Below, one piece after another: positions 10,258-22,207 of a DNA stretch of 23,336 nt (position 1 is its first letter; each line of letters opens with the position of its first letter). A model generated the notes under the pieces. That model was not told the origin of the DNA, did no database searches, and worked only from the letters and a program-made list of their open reading frames with translations. Where the stretch lies: NCBI GenBank assembly GCA_905250885.1, contig CAJNOQ010002635.1:1-23336 (forward strand), read 5' to 3'. The DNA comes from Didymodactylos carnosus (taxonomy: Eukaryota > Rotifera > Eurotatoria > Philodinida > Philodinidae). The position numbers and the translations under genes were made by a program.

Positions 10258-12552
10258 CTTTTGTGCGTTTTTTTCTTCTCTAAAAGTGATATGACATTCC
10301 GTCTTTGTTTGGTGCCTTTTTATTTATTCATATTGTTAATTTTAGGGCGTGACAGTTAAATGTTTTTATGGAATAAATTTGTTATTAGATGAGTAGCAGA
10401 GCATTGTTTTCTTCTCGCGAAAATGTTCGTGTTTCTCGTGAGAACAGGTAGAACGAGAAATACTTGGTTAATCTTTTAAAGGGATAACTAGTATGTGCTT
10501 CTAATGTATTGCCTCTTCAAAACGTCTGATAAACTTGACTAATTTATCGGAATAAGGTTTAATGGAAGAAAGATAATAGTCTGTATGTTCGTCATTGTGT
10601 AATTAAGACGTAACCGTATAAATATGTGGAAAGATCACGTTTGAAACAGCACATGCAGTTGTGGTTTCTGATCGATCGTTCAACAGTAAGATTGTCCACA
10701 AATTAAAACTGTCCTCTGCAATTCTACAATTAGCTAAAGTTTTCGATTAAATTTAAACTAGTGTATTAGAAAATAAATTTTGCCAACGTTACATAGAGCA
10801 TTCAGCTTCATTAGTGCTGATGTATTCAAATGATAAGAAGATATTGCATGCACGAAAATGGTAGTTACAATTTTAGAACGACATGTAGTCATTCGGCAAT
10901 AGCATGGTGTATTGAGATATTTCTGTTATATTCAACATTAGCAACAACCGTGTTGTATAGTGATGTGGAACAAATCTGACTCACCCATTAGTAAGATGCT
11001 ACTAATTCAAAAATAGAGTAAAATTAAATAAAACGTTTCATTTGAGCAAGTTATGAGAAATGGTGTGAAACTGCTATCTGAAGCAAGGATGATTTTTTAA
11101 CTCTCTTGTAGTCAATTCTAATATTGGAGAATTCAAATTTTTTTTATGAAATATAGAGGACTATAAGATGGCTAGTCAACTTTTCCAATGTCTCAATAAT
11201 TAAGGAAGGAATAATGAAGGTAAAGGGTTTCTCTGATTAGAAAGTTGACTGACTATTCGGGAGCTTTTTAGTATTTTTTCTATAACATTGTACTTGTACA
11301 TATGTTGTAATAAACCATTCAATACGTTGTTTGTAAAGATTTCCAGAGCGCACCTTTTAAATAAAAATAAATTTTTAGAAACGATTGTTGAAAAGTGTTG
11401 TAAAAAATATTGGAACCGCAATGTTCGGTACTCCCATCTATTTCTCATGAATTCTTAATATATTTATTTATGATCTTTTTGTCTAGCCAATGTTTTGTTA
11501 CCCCAAAACTGTTTATTTATTTTCTACAAATATGTATGATGTTGAATTTGTACAATTTTTTTGTATAGTTATGAATTCGACTGACTATATAACTAAATAA
11601 CAGATCGATTTACATATACTAAATAACATGGTGAAAGAATATAATTATCTCTCATTTGCTGGAAAAGGTTAGATAAATTGAACAAAATAGACTTGTAGTT
11701 CAATTGTTTTTGTGACGACAACATATTTGTATCGTTTCGACGTTGTTACAATTATTGACATCAGTATTTTATGGAATGATGCTTTGAATCCGTTTTCCTA
11801 TAGCAAACTATTGTAAAAAGATTTCACGTTTGAATGAATTCTCTTTTATTCTCTCTGTTTTTCTGTGATATCTTTAAAGATATAACCATTACACGGTATA
11901 TAAAGAGATCCTTGTTGAACAATATATTTTTGTGATATTTACTATATTATTAGACTACCTTCAAAACTGGATATATTTTTTATGGGGACAGAAAATCGAT
12001 TTATTATAAAATAATTATTGTTATATCAGTTCTTCGCCTACATAATGACCAGAAATGAAATTTTATGAAGCCAGTGTATACGTAGTCTAACATCTATAAA
12101 CATTGACTCATACAGGAAAAACTTGATTAACTACTTAATTAACATTATGGAACAAATTCGTCGTAATCAGCTAAACTGAATGAGACGTCTAGATCTGATG
12201 AAAATGGACAGTGTAAAGATTAGTCTTTCTTTATGTTAATATTACAAGCATTCGCTTATTCAATTAATTAATTATAAAAATATGTCTATATTATTAAAGC
12301 ATACACAGATGCTAATAAACTAAAAGTATGCGTTCAATACATATACATCGTCCATATATATTTACACACACACATGTATACAACCTTAATACTACCGTAA
12401 TGCAACAGATAATAACTATCGGTTATACAGTGTTTAACGTAGATCAAAAAAGTATTGTGAAGAGTACTCCCCTTTGTTTATCTTCTTAGCAAATCGAGAG
12501 CGAAAGTTTGATTGAGTTCAAATTCATACCGGAGACAGAACATCCAAAAAAA
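10258..12552. other. Gene-poor AT-rich region after PGM3
   Basis: Apart from the PGM3 3' end I can assign nothing here. Stops are frequent in all frames. An 82-codon minus-strand frame at 11200-11448 has no family features. A 16-bp perfect palindrome (ATATCTTTAAAGATAT) lies near 11868-11883. Confidence 0.5.
10372..10377 (+). terminator. Polyadenylation signal AATAAA for PGM3
   Basis: A canonical AATAAA lies 115 bases after the PGM3 stop codon, in the T-rich sequence that follows the gene. The position fits a short 3' untranslated region. A perfect 8-bp hairpin (10432-10439 with 10453-10460) follows about 55 bases later, probably beyond the cleavage site. Confidence 0.6.
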
Positions 12553-12879
12553 TATTGGTGTATTTTTTCCAAGAATTTTCAACCATGTTCTTCTATGGGT
12601 TTTCTACAGAACTCTTGTTTCCCTTGTAATATATTACGATCCCCTGAAAACTTCATCCGATTGAATCCGAAATTTAACCACAGGTACTTGAGACGATATC
12701 TTAGAACGATAGTTTTCCTTTTTCATTTTGTTTGTTTCGTTCCAAGTTACGAGGTTTTCAAAAACAAAACCCTAGATTTCATTTCGGATTTTTTACCATT
12801 TTTTTCGAAACCAGAGTTCTCCAGAAAACCCATAGAAGAACACGGCAGAAAATTTTTGGCAAAAATATGCACAGCAATA
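12553..12879. mobile_element. Short terminal-inverted-repeat element (MITE-like)
   Basis: Bases 12553-12621 and 12807-12879 are imperfect reverse complements. The best-matching block is GTTCTTCTATGGGTTTTCT on the left and its complement on the right, with only a few mismatches in the flanking parts, and the ends read TATTGGTGT and TATTGCTGTG. The centre is about 185 bp and codes for nothing recognisable. A 135-codon frame running across the whole element (12508-12915) starts outside it and has no family similarity, so it is taken as accidental. Confidence 0.7.
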
Positions 12880-13283
12880 AAACTATGGAAGATAGATAGA
12901 TATGCCATCGTATAATGAAAATTCTGTGTATTTTCACAAAATTTTTTAAATGAAACAATAAATTCACAGAAACTTATAGCAAAAAAATCTTACAGTCTCA
13001 ACAATTTCTAAAAATTTAATTAAAAAAGACTAAAACTCTTTTAAAAAATTTGAATAATTTCTATATCCAATTATCTAATTCAGTTTTTTTTACGCTCTAA
13101 TACAGTTCTTTCTACGCTCTTTCACTTGATGAATTTAAAAAATATTCATGTTACTTTTCTAAAAACATTGTGGCATAATATGCTTCGGTTTAAGTTCTAT
13201 AATTACAAGATAGAGCTATTGAAAATCGTTTTGTCATTTGAATGTAGTTCAAGGGTTCTATGAATTTCAAATAGTATTATTTT

Positions 13284-13462
13284 CATTGGGCATCTAGCAA
13301 AAAGAGAAATATCTCTTTTCTTACATCTAGTCTACATTATATAGATCTGATCTCTGCACTATCTTTTGCTTCTCTTTTTCTTTCTCGTGCTTTTACGTTA
13401 CATGTTTACACACGCATATCTTGTGCGAGAAGAGATATCTCCTTTTTTGCTAGATGTCCATT
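13284..13462. mobile_element. Tiny MITE of about 175 bp
   Basis: The left end (CATTGGGCATCTAGCAAAAA, then AGAGAAATATCTCTT) and the right end read on the other strand (AATGGACATCTAGCAAAAAA, then GGAGATATCTCTT) match over about 40 bp with few differences. The core of about 90 bp has no coding capacity. The high similarity of the arms suggests a fairly young insertion. Flanking bases are A/T-rich and no definite target-site duplication can be read. Confidence 0.75.
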
Positions 13463-16400
13463 AAAAGAGCTAACAGGAATGATCTATATAATGGGCAAAA
13501 CTGTGCTCTCTAGCTTGTTTAGATTTGACATCCAACAGGAAATAAAACGACACACTACGAGTAGATTAAGTTTTAATAGAATGTTCTCCTATATGCAGCG
13601 TACTCATAGTATTAGCACAACACTTTGATACAGAATTTTCAAAACATCCTGATTTAGATAAACATCGAATGTTTTTTATTCCGAAGAATCCTGTAGTTTT
13701 CGAACATTTTCTGAGATATTTTTTCCTCTATCAAACAGTTTCACCTGTACTCCTTCCGCAGATGTTTTTGATCAAAAGGTAAAACGCTCTGGATTCTTAC
13801 AAGAATACTATTTCCAGTGACATTTATCAATAGTACTCATTTCTCTTCCGGACAAATAAAGAGAAATGTTTGATTGAATTATATTTCAGCATTTCATGAG
13901 ATTTAATATCACGATTAGAAACGATGAATGACTTTAGTTTAGTGAAAATATCGCGATAAAAATGTGATAACTTTACACTACATGATAAATTTTTCTCTCA
14001 CTGTTATCGTTAAATTTTAATGCTAAATATTTATCGTTTCTATAATTGTGCTGTTTTATCGGGAAAAAAACCTTATAGATTGCTGCTATTTCTTCATATT
14101 CTCTTAGACAAAGTAATTGCATAAGTGAAGTACGTCATTCATACTAAATTTTTTTGTCTAACCCTAAGGCTTCAAAGACTATTTTTATATGTGTATAGAT
14201 TGACTGAACAATATAGAAAAATTTAGTGGTTGTGTTTTATTCCTAATTGAAATAGGCGTGAAGTTAATTAGCTTTTGAATGAAAAGGAAAGAAAAAAATT
14301 GTTTACTATTCAAATTGATGTTTTTTCTTTTGCGGTATGATTTTGTTTATATTATAAAAACACTTAGTGTATAAACACTTTGCCGTTAGATATGCACTGT
14401 CTATGACTTCTCACGATAAGAGTTTATTTAGCACATATATGTATTGATTTTTTTTTTTTTGATTTTTTTTTGTTTTTATTTTACATAAAGGTAACAGATA
14501 TCCGGGTTTCTGTTAAATAAATTTCATTATAAAGATTCTATTTAAAAATATATTACTAATCTAAGAATTTCAAATATGAAATAATGCGATGAATCCTTAT
14601 CACTGTCACGATCCAATGTATTATAGTATATATTTCCATTTTTCTTCGTGTTGTGTCACAGAATAATGACGCTATGGGCTTTTATTTTATGAAAGAAACA
14701 AAAGTCTTCTTTTGAAAATATATTTCTCGACTAAAATGACATATTTTGACACATATTTGTCAAAAAATAAAAAAAATAGCTCGCTTGAGAAATCAATTTT
14801 ACAACATTTATCTTGAATATTCTAGTAAAACTTATTACTATCAAACAACTCCAACATAGAAAAGATTTGAAACTAAGTTAATCTATATTGAATAAAAATC
14901 TATCTTTCCATATAGTTTGGCACATCAAGACTTTAAATCTACTTGTCAATGCAGTTACCATAGGTTTTTTGTTCAATTCTTTATTCTACTTTTCGTCTAT
15001 GTGTTGTTGGTAGGCTTATGATAGATACCGATTAAATAAAAGCATCATGTTTCATGATGATCAATATGATCTATCAGACGATATATGATCATCGAATGTT
15101 CTATAGATCAAAATAATGCATGCCTCTACTTGATTATTTATTTCAATAACGAATAGTTCAACTTCAGTTTTTGAACCGTAGCATTTGGAAATTGATAGAA
15201 ATTGATGTCATTCAATAATCTAATAAAATAAATAATACTGTGTATTGATACTATAAACTTATTTTTTTTATTTTATCTATGGTAAGTATAGTCCTGGGAG
15301 TTGAGAAAAGACTCATGTATTTATCCTTTTTTTTATTTTTTTTTTGCACAGATTGAATGATTAAAGATACAGAATTTTACAATTATTTTTAAACGATGAC
15401 GAACGACATTTCAAAATTTGAACTACAAAAGAGATATATATGCAAAACAGAAACAGTAAATTATAATGACTTATTCAAAATATTAAATATGGAAGAGAAA
15501 AAAGGGAAAATATCTCAATTTAGAATAATCATACACAAGAATATGACACAATAGCATCTGTTATTCGAAATATAAATTAACTATTTTTGTTTTTTTGTTG
15601 TATCTTATAAACAAGATATCATTCTAGTACTGTTAAAACAATAATTGTTTGAACAGTTTAAAACTTCGTAAATTGACTTACGAAAAAATTACAAATGACA
15701 TTGTCTAATTCCTTGAAATTGCTTGATTATATCAGAAGTTGTGTACAGGTGTAACAGTATTTCTATCTAATATAACTGGCAAACGTAAATTTACACCATT
15801 AAATACAAGCTAATTTACTATTTATATAACATTATTCATTCACTATTTCCATCAGTTTCTCTTTTTCTTCACATGTTGAGTATATAATCTACATCCGGTC
15901 GTGATGGAAAAAAAAAAGAATTTAATGAGAATAACATAAAACACTATGTAGTAGAAGTACTCTTATTAAATGTATGCTTGATGGACTTAGGCGACTCGTT
16001 TCTTTTTCTATTCATCAGATATTTTGAAAGACAAGACACGTTGATTTTACAAATATATTTATTCTTAAATTTTTCAAAATTTTAATTATTAAGAGGAGAA
16101 ACAAAAGTAAATTCAAATGTATGTTAATAATAATGATAATTAAAATTTTTTTACAATAATAGCATGTTATGATATAAATTTGTCATAGTAGAAGATAAAT
16201 GTATGTGAGTATGTACCATAATATTTAATTATTATTACGTGTTTAGAACAATTGTTCATTTATTCTCGTTTTTTAACCTTCACATTTCAATATCAATGTT
16301 TATTCTTTATATACAACAAGGTTAAACATATAGGTTGTCCACATTAGAATGCGCAATTCATCTTAACCATAAGAATAATAGATCGTTTCATGCAACATAC

Positions 16401-16958
16401 ATACAAAAAAAGTTAACTAATTATAATATCATAGGAAAGTGGGCTATATCATCAGTCATCAACAATTCTCGAATAAATGTATTTGGAAACCGGTAAAGAA
16501 AGCCAATATTTTATTGAAATATCTCCGGCTTCCGATTATATAATATTAATCCTATTATAGAGTGATACCATTAAAATTTTACAGAAATTTGATTATATTA
16601 ATCTCTTCATCTGCCTTGAAGGATATCATAGCGATGATGCAAATAAGCTAATACTTGTTTTTCTACAAACAAAGTATAATACGAGTCAATTCACTCGATT
16701 GAAGAAAATTTTTCTACAAATAATTTCTTTTCTATATGCACTTCTATAAAAATGATGTCGTAGCTTAAGTATATTGAAATCATTGTTCGTATTAGACAAG
16801 TGCTATCCGAGTGATACGGAGAAAAAAAAGTTTCAAGGAAGTAATGTATCCGGGAGAGAGGAACGGAACCTATTTATAAGACTTTATGTCTTTAAGTTGA
16901 TTGAATTACACACGTTGTCAGAAGCTGACGTAATTTTTTTGCATGTCCTCGTAAGATA
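13463..16958. other. AT-rich non-coding region
   Basis: No gene, RNA gene or complete element is visible in this 3.5 kb. It holds several poly-T tracts (for example around 14449-14470) and a cluster of short palindromes at about 15043-15096 built from repeated GATGATCA and CATGATG words. Reading frames are short and have no family features. Confidence 0.5.
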
Positions 16959-17003
16959 TACACACATACACACACACCACACGCACACACACACACACAC
17001 ACA
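16959..17003 (+). repeat. (CA)n microsatellite
   Basis: A run of CA dinucleotides with a few interruptions (CATACA, CACCACAC, ACGCAC), then an uninterrupted stretch of about ten units. The open frames that cross it on both strands translate as His-Thr or Val-Cys repeats and are artefacts of the repeat. Confidence 0.95.
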
Positions 17004-17193
17004 AACTCTAACAATCAGAATGGCAAACTTTTTCTTTTGATTTTTTTTCATAAAGAATAAAAAAAAGAAAATTGTGAACATCAGTCTAAACAATGTTTTT
17101 CTGTTGTACGATTGATCTCAAATAGTTTTTTCTTTGTTGTTTTTTTTTTCTATCCATTCTATTTTCCCAACGTATATATCAGAACAAAAAAAA

Positions 17194-17195
<2 letters not shown>

Positions 17196-17230
<35 letters not shown>
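17196..17230 (+). repeat. (AG)n microsatellite
   Basis: An uninterrupted AG run of about 17 units preceded by an A-rich tract and followed by AAGGAGAG. It lies about 200 bp from the CA microsatellite. The minus-strand frame across it translates as a Leu-Ser repeat and is not a gene. Confidence 0.95.
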
Positions 17231-17235
<5 letters not shown>

Positions 17236-19940
17236 GAGAACGAACATAAACACACATTTTTATTAAATCTCATTTTCTCGATCGCACACTTATACTCTTG
17301 ATATCGATTAGTATAACTAATTAGTCTAGCAACAGTAGCCATTTTGAACATTTGACCATCATCTGTTATTGAGAGAACGAAGTTCACTATATAAAATTAT
17401 TTTGACTTTTTTTTTTTCTTCTATTCTACTGTAACTAATTTTCTTCATTCAATTACATAGACTATTACAAATAGGACAAGTACTCCATTAAACGAGAATA
17501 AACATGTTCAATATGAACAAAAAAGAAAAAAAAAAAACTCGTCTCTAATTTAAAAACGGAACACTAAACGTAAGTAAGTTACCTCATTCAAACTGATACT
17601 ACATGTATTTTTTTTACGGCTAAATACAAATTTTTTTAAACTATTACAATTCAATTGTCAATTAAAACATAATTTTCTTTGATGTACTTGTTACATGATT
17701 TCCTTCTTGTATCGGGAATTCTCTACAAAATTTTTCAATGAAAAAAGTCACATTATCTAATGTTAAATATGGGTATGAGATGGAGATGATGCTTTTTTAC
17801 TGTTTTTAAAAAAATTTATCTCTTATCCTTCATACAATCAAATTTACTTACAGTCAGTTATTCGTTGTACACTTATTATTTTTTTTCTCTTGTTTATTTA
17901 GGTGATGATTTACTTTTTATTTAATGTCGTACTGATATTTTGATTGATATATTGTTCATACAACAGCATGATACATCTTTATTGACATTTATTGTAAAAC
18001 GTTTTATATTTGATTTATTCGGTCTTACATTTTTTGATTGAATAATCGTGTGGTTCTACTCTTTTACTTTTTATTATTTATTAGTGTAGTCGTTATTTCA
18101 ATCAACTTTTGTTTTGGGTAAGGTAAGATATTTGACATACGTTTACACATGAAATAAATGCTGATATTGTCCATGAATTTATGTACTTGAAACCAAATTA
18201 TAAAGTGAAAAGATATCTCAAATGATATCTCATTTGAGCCTAAACGATAGATAATTAAAGTTAGTAAATGACAAAACCATATGTCATTACAACAATGTTA
18301 TAGACATTAGTATGCTCAACTAAATACATAATAAGTGAAGTTTTCATCAATAATTTTGTAAGTGACAACTAAAATAAAAGCATTATCTTTGTAGAATACT
18401 TTAATGTGTATTCTGTTAATATAAAATAGTTTTTGATTATAATATTTTCTACACGCTTTTATTCCGATTTGTTTATTATCGCGGATGTTTTCCGTTCAGT
18501 TCATTTAACGAATTGCCGATTGATATCGTTTATGAGAACAAAGCAGCTGTTCTTGTATGTGTGTGCGTATTGTGTCAAGATAATAAAACAAAATTTGTTA
18601 AAAATATGATTGAATTGATACTGTAAACATATCGTCAAAGTACGTAGAAAGTAATCAGAGCAAAAAACAAAAGAAACAAAGATGAAAAATCAATTATCGA
18701 TGAAAGAAATCGCCAGCGACATTGTCTCACTATTGTACTCTTCTATTCAAAGTAGTTTGTTATAATATCAGCTGAACAATTAATTTCGTTACACTTTGTT
18801 CATAAAATGTGTGTATATTATCATTGTAAAAATTGCTACCAAAGAAAAACGCCATTTTTCTACATAACCAAAATCATATACGACTATATATATATACTCC
18901 TGTGAATCATTTTTATTGATAAATACTATTTTCTCAATTTAAACAGAATACAAATCAATATTTTTAGTACTCTATTTAGTATTCTGGGTTTAAATGCACT
19001 TCCATTCATAATAGAAAACTAGTGCCATCTGATCTTCATATATGGTCTGTAATTTTCACATAAATGAGCAATAGTCGAATGTTTATCTCAGTTTATTAAT
19101 CGTGACTAATTTAATTCTTTTTTCCAAGAGTTTTTCATATAAACATACACGGATGATATAGAGACATAAACTTAATAATGTTTCCATTTGAAGTTATTAT
19201 GGATGGTAAACAGTAACAGAATGGCTTCTATGTCCACGTGTATTGTATATTTGTTGCTCTTTCAATATTATTTCTCATCGTTAATGAACAATAAAAAAAT
19301 TTTTCCTAAAACACAGATATTTTGTTCTTGTTTTTGTTGTTAAAAAATAATACATATGATTTATAGTAGTTTTGTAGTTTTTTTTTTGCACATTGTTAAT
19401 TACTACTCTCTTGTCAGAGAATTTTGATGTACTTTTTACTATTAAAGATTTTAAGTGATGAAACTCTAGAACTAATTAATTATTTTGTCTTATTTAATCT
19501 ATATCAGTAAACAATGAAAAATGTATCAAATAATAAAATATAAATTCGACAAAAATGACCATAGAGAATTGTTGTATCAATAATATTAGACTATACGATG
19601 ATCATAGAACAGAACGGCGAAGAAAATTGAATGAATGAAGGACAGAATAAGAAAAAAAATCTTTTTTTTTTTTTGCTTTTTTTAAGCAGGAAATACATAA
19701 CGGAAAGTTTGTCATAGATAATCAAATAAATATCAGAAAACCCAAATGAATATCGGAATGAATTCCTTTACAAAGAGCATTTTTTGGAGACATTTTTTTC
19801 TTATTATCGTTTTCGTTGTTTTGTCCCTTTATAGAAATTATACCACAATGATTATGATTATTGGTGATGAACTAACTATTCAACTTCTATTGTTAACTGG
19901 TAAAAAGCACTTTATCATTGATTTAAATTTAAAAGAATAA
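17231..19940. other. AT-rich non-coding region upstream of the Ig-domain gene
   Basis: No conserved protein or RNA is recognisable. A perfect 9-bp hairpin (CTCAAATGA, loop TATC, TCATTTGAG) is at 18217-18238. A 64-codon frame at 19746-19940 encodes a hydrophobic stretch but no known family; it may lie in the 5' leader of the gene that follows. The promoter of that gene is expected in the right part of this region. Confidence 0.5.
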
Positions 19941-19968
19941 AAGAAAACCCGATGTTCTTCAAATATTG

Positions 19969-20135
19969 GTAAGTTCTTCTCATCTCTTACATCACAATGT
20001 CTGTATAATTTGGCTTAAACATATGTAGATGAAATTCAACATTTGAGGAGTCTGAAATTTCTTAATTACTTCTTATCTTATCACTATCTTTTTCTATGAA
20101 CTTCATACAATTGACATTGTTTTATTCACTTTTAG
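19969..20135 (+). other. Probable 5' leader intron of the Ig-domain gene
   Basis: A strong donor (ATTG/GTAAGT) and acceptor (CACTTTTAG) bound 167 bp just before the predicted start codon. Joining the flanks creates a short upstream frame (ATG at 19952, eight codons) whose TGA overlaps the main ATG as ATGA, an arrangement that could lower translation or allow re-initiation. No transcript evidence is available. Confidence 0.4.
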
Positions 20136-20141
20136 TTGGCT

Positions 20142-21020
20142 ATGATTGTATGGTTCCTTATTTGCCACCTTTGGATGTTATGGCAAGGTAAACTATTTAG
20201 AACCATTACATATTTGCAGGAGACAACTTGAATACCCTCATACATTTAGACAATATATTGGCTCTGTCATTTGTACGCGAACTTCGTAATATAACTGTGA
20301 TCTATAAACCAAATTCCTATATCTATCTGTTATGTGAAGTTGATAATAATCGTCTATTGAATCGTATACGTTGGCATTATGAATTTGATAATAATGATTT
20401 GAATGAAAATAAGAATGAAAATGATGAATTTTATTCAACGACAGGTTATTTAAATTGTAAACGTATGCTGAATAATTCTGAATGTTTCGAATTTTATTAT
20501 GGGAAAACAGAGAATATGAGTGTACTAGTTGTTAAAGAGCCTGATATTTATAAAGGAACATATTCTTGTCGAATTAATGTGAATTCAACATTCGAATTAA
20601 AATCACACGGTATGATTGATGTTAAACAACCACTGAATGATATCAATGATATTTACGATACTACAACGATGTTGAACGAAAATGAATTATCGAAACTTGC
20701 TATGCGTTATCAAGTACCATTTATATTAGACGAAAGCGATGCAGCATCATTTGGTAAACGAGTACAAATAGGTACGTGTTCATTAGAAAAGGTGAAAATA
20801 AAATTTGTTAAAGTGCTACTGATTTTGTTGACAGATGGTACATTTCATACAAAATGTGAATCGATCAATAGTAAACATGTAACTGAATTCTTATGGATAC
20901 ATTTGAAAAACAGAACGATATCAAAAGAGAATCGATTGATGATCCAACAAGATAAAACAAAAATTATTCGAATTGTACAAACGGATAGACGAGTACAAAT
21001 ACAAAATAGTGGCAACACAA
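20142..21020 (+). CDS. Immunoglobulin-domain secreted or membrane protein, 3' incomplete
   Basis: Coding exons at 20142-20187, 20220-20771 and 20835-21020 give at least 261 residues. The first 15 residues (MIVWFLICHLWMLWQ) are a likely signal peptide. Ig domain 1 spans about residues 35-150: C54, W67 and Y130-S-C132 in GTYSCRI form the standard core, with two additional cysteines (95, 104) and an acidic Asn-rich insert. Domain 2 starts with C207 and W220 but its Tyr-x-Cys strand is missing, so at least one more exon is expected after the GTATGT donor at 21021. Several N-glycosylation sequons (NIT, NMS, NST, NRT) support an extracellular protein. A GTAAGT donor at 19969 and a TTTTAG acceptor ending at 20135 suggest a 5' leader exon upstream. 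The first coding intron would be only 32 bp; without it the frame closes quickly. Receptor or adhesion class is unknown. Confidence 0.7.
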
Positions 21021-21254
21021 GTATGTTTTTGTAAAAATACTGTTAGACCGGAGTAATGGGATACTCGTTTATTAGCGACATCACGTGTGTAATTGAGCGC
21101 TGCACCCCATATGCACGCTATAAAAAAAATGAATCCTACAAAAGGATACAGAAAAAAAATACATCGAATGTATACATTTTTCAGACACATTCCGAGACAT
21201 ATCGAGAATGCTTTGTTCTATACACGATGAGAAAAAAATTCATAACCAGCGAAA

Positions 21255-21560
21255 GAAAACCGTGTAGAAGAACAGAACCATGAAGTAGAAAACTACGTCA
21301 TGAAAACCGTGAAATTCAAAAGTATAAAAGAAAAACTGTTAAAGTAAAACCGCAAAGGTTAAAACCATCGTAACAAAACCGTCCACTTTTGAACCATCGA
21401 AGGAAAACTTGAAATAAAACCATCAGTTTGAGAACTGTGAAATTAAAACCATGAAAAAATATCGTAAAGCTTCAAACTGTAGAAATAAAATCACGAACTG
21501 ACAATTTGTCGAAGAAAACAATAAAAATAACGGCGTGAAGAGGAAAACCGTGAAAGAATT
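21255..21560 (+). repeat. Degenerate AAAACCGTGAA-type short-period repeat
   Basis: The word AAAACC(G/A)T(G/C)(A) with variants such as GAACTGTGAAA returns about eleven times, spaced roughly 12-45 bp apart, all in the same orientation. A second smaller cluster with the same word and orientation is at about 22395-22490, near the right end of the element. The spacing is irregular, which suggests an old minisatellite that has drifted. Confidence 0.65.
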
Positions 21561-22207
21561 ACTCACGCTTTTTAGTTGACGTTTTTATCGAAGCGTCGAA
21601 ATTCATAAAAAAATGTGCAATTTCAGCCGTTAGCGCGTCAGTGAGTCTTCCTGATAAACTAACGTAGTTTAATAGAACGAGTCTTGGAGTTTTCGACAAA
21701 TCTATCTCACAATCAGGAATATTCAATAAAGAGCATTGGTCAGGCAGTTACGAGAGAACTGGCACTTTGGACAGAGAGGGTGGATGGTATCTGAAGCTTA
21801 TATTGATGACTCCAACCTCTGGCAAGTATCCAAACCAGTTCAACCACATGCTTCGAAATAAAAGACGTCTTCCAGCGCATGTTTCTGCAAAATATGCCCG
21901 TTTTATGAAGCTTCTGGTTTTAGAAATACTTTTGTTTGAAGCTGCGACTATCTTGAAATCGTTCTGATGCCGATTGTCTTAGAAGGTAGAGACGGAGAGT
22001 ATAGTGAATATCTTCCCCTAAAATGTATCATATGCTATCTGTGCATACCTGTACAGTTGGCGTTTCTCTTTTATATTTCAAATGCATGTACGATAGCGAC
22101 GAATTTTACAAATTCAACAGCGATAGCTTTTCGTAAAATGCTGAAGTTTTTTTCAGAAGTCTGTTCGAAAACATGATGAGTATGCAGTTCAAAGACTTAC
22201 TCCTGTA

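Noticed and set aside
12508-12915. 135-codon frame as a protein-coding gene
   Set aside because: It coincides with an inverted-repeat element, starts without a clear ATG, and shows no domain.
16959-17230. CRISPR-like or tandem array
   Set aside because: These are simple dinucleotide repeats without spacers, and the genome is eukaryotic.
16774-17387. Frames across the CA and AG microsatellites
   Set aside because: They are kept open by the dinucleotide repeats and translate as His-Thr, Val-Cys or Leu-Ser runs.
19746-19940. Small hydrophobic protein upstream of the Ig-domain gene
   Set aside because: No family similarity; it lies where a 5' leader is expected and cannot be told from chance.
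21767-22176. Two consecutive short frames inside the composite element as element-encoded proteins
   Set aside because: Neither shows a catalytic motif or any recognisable fold; they are reported only as part of the element.
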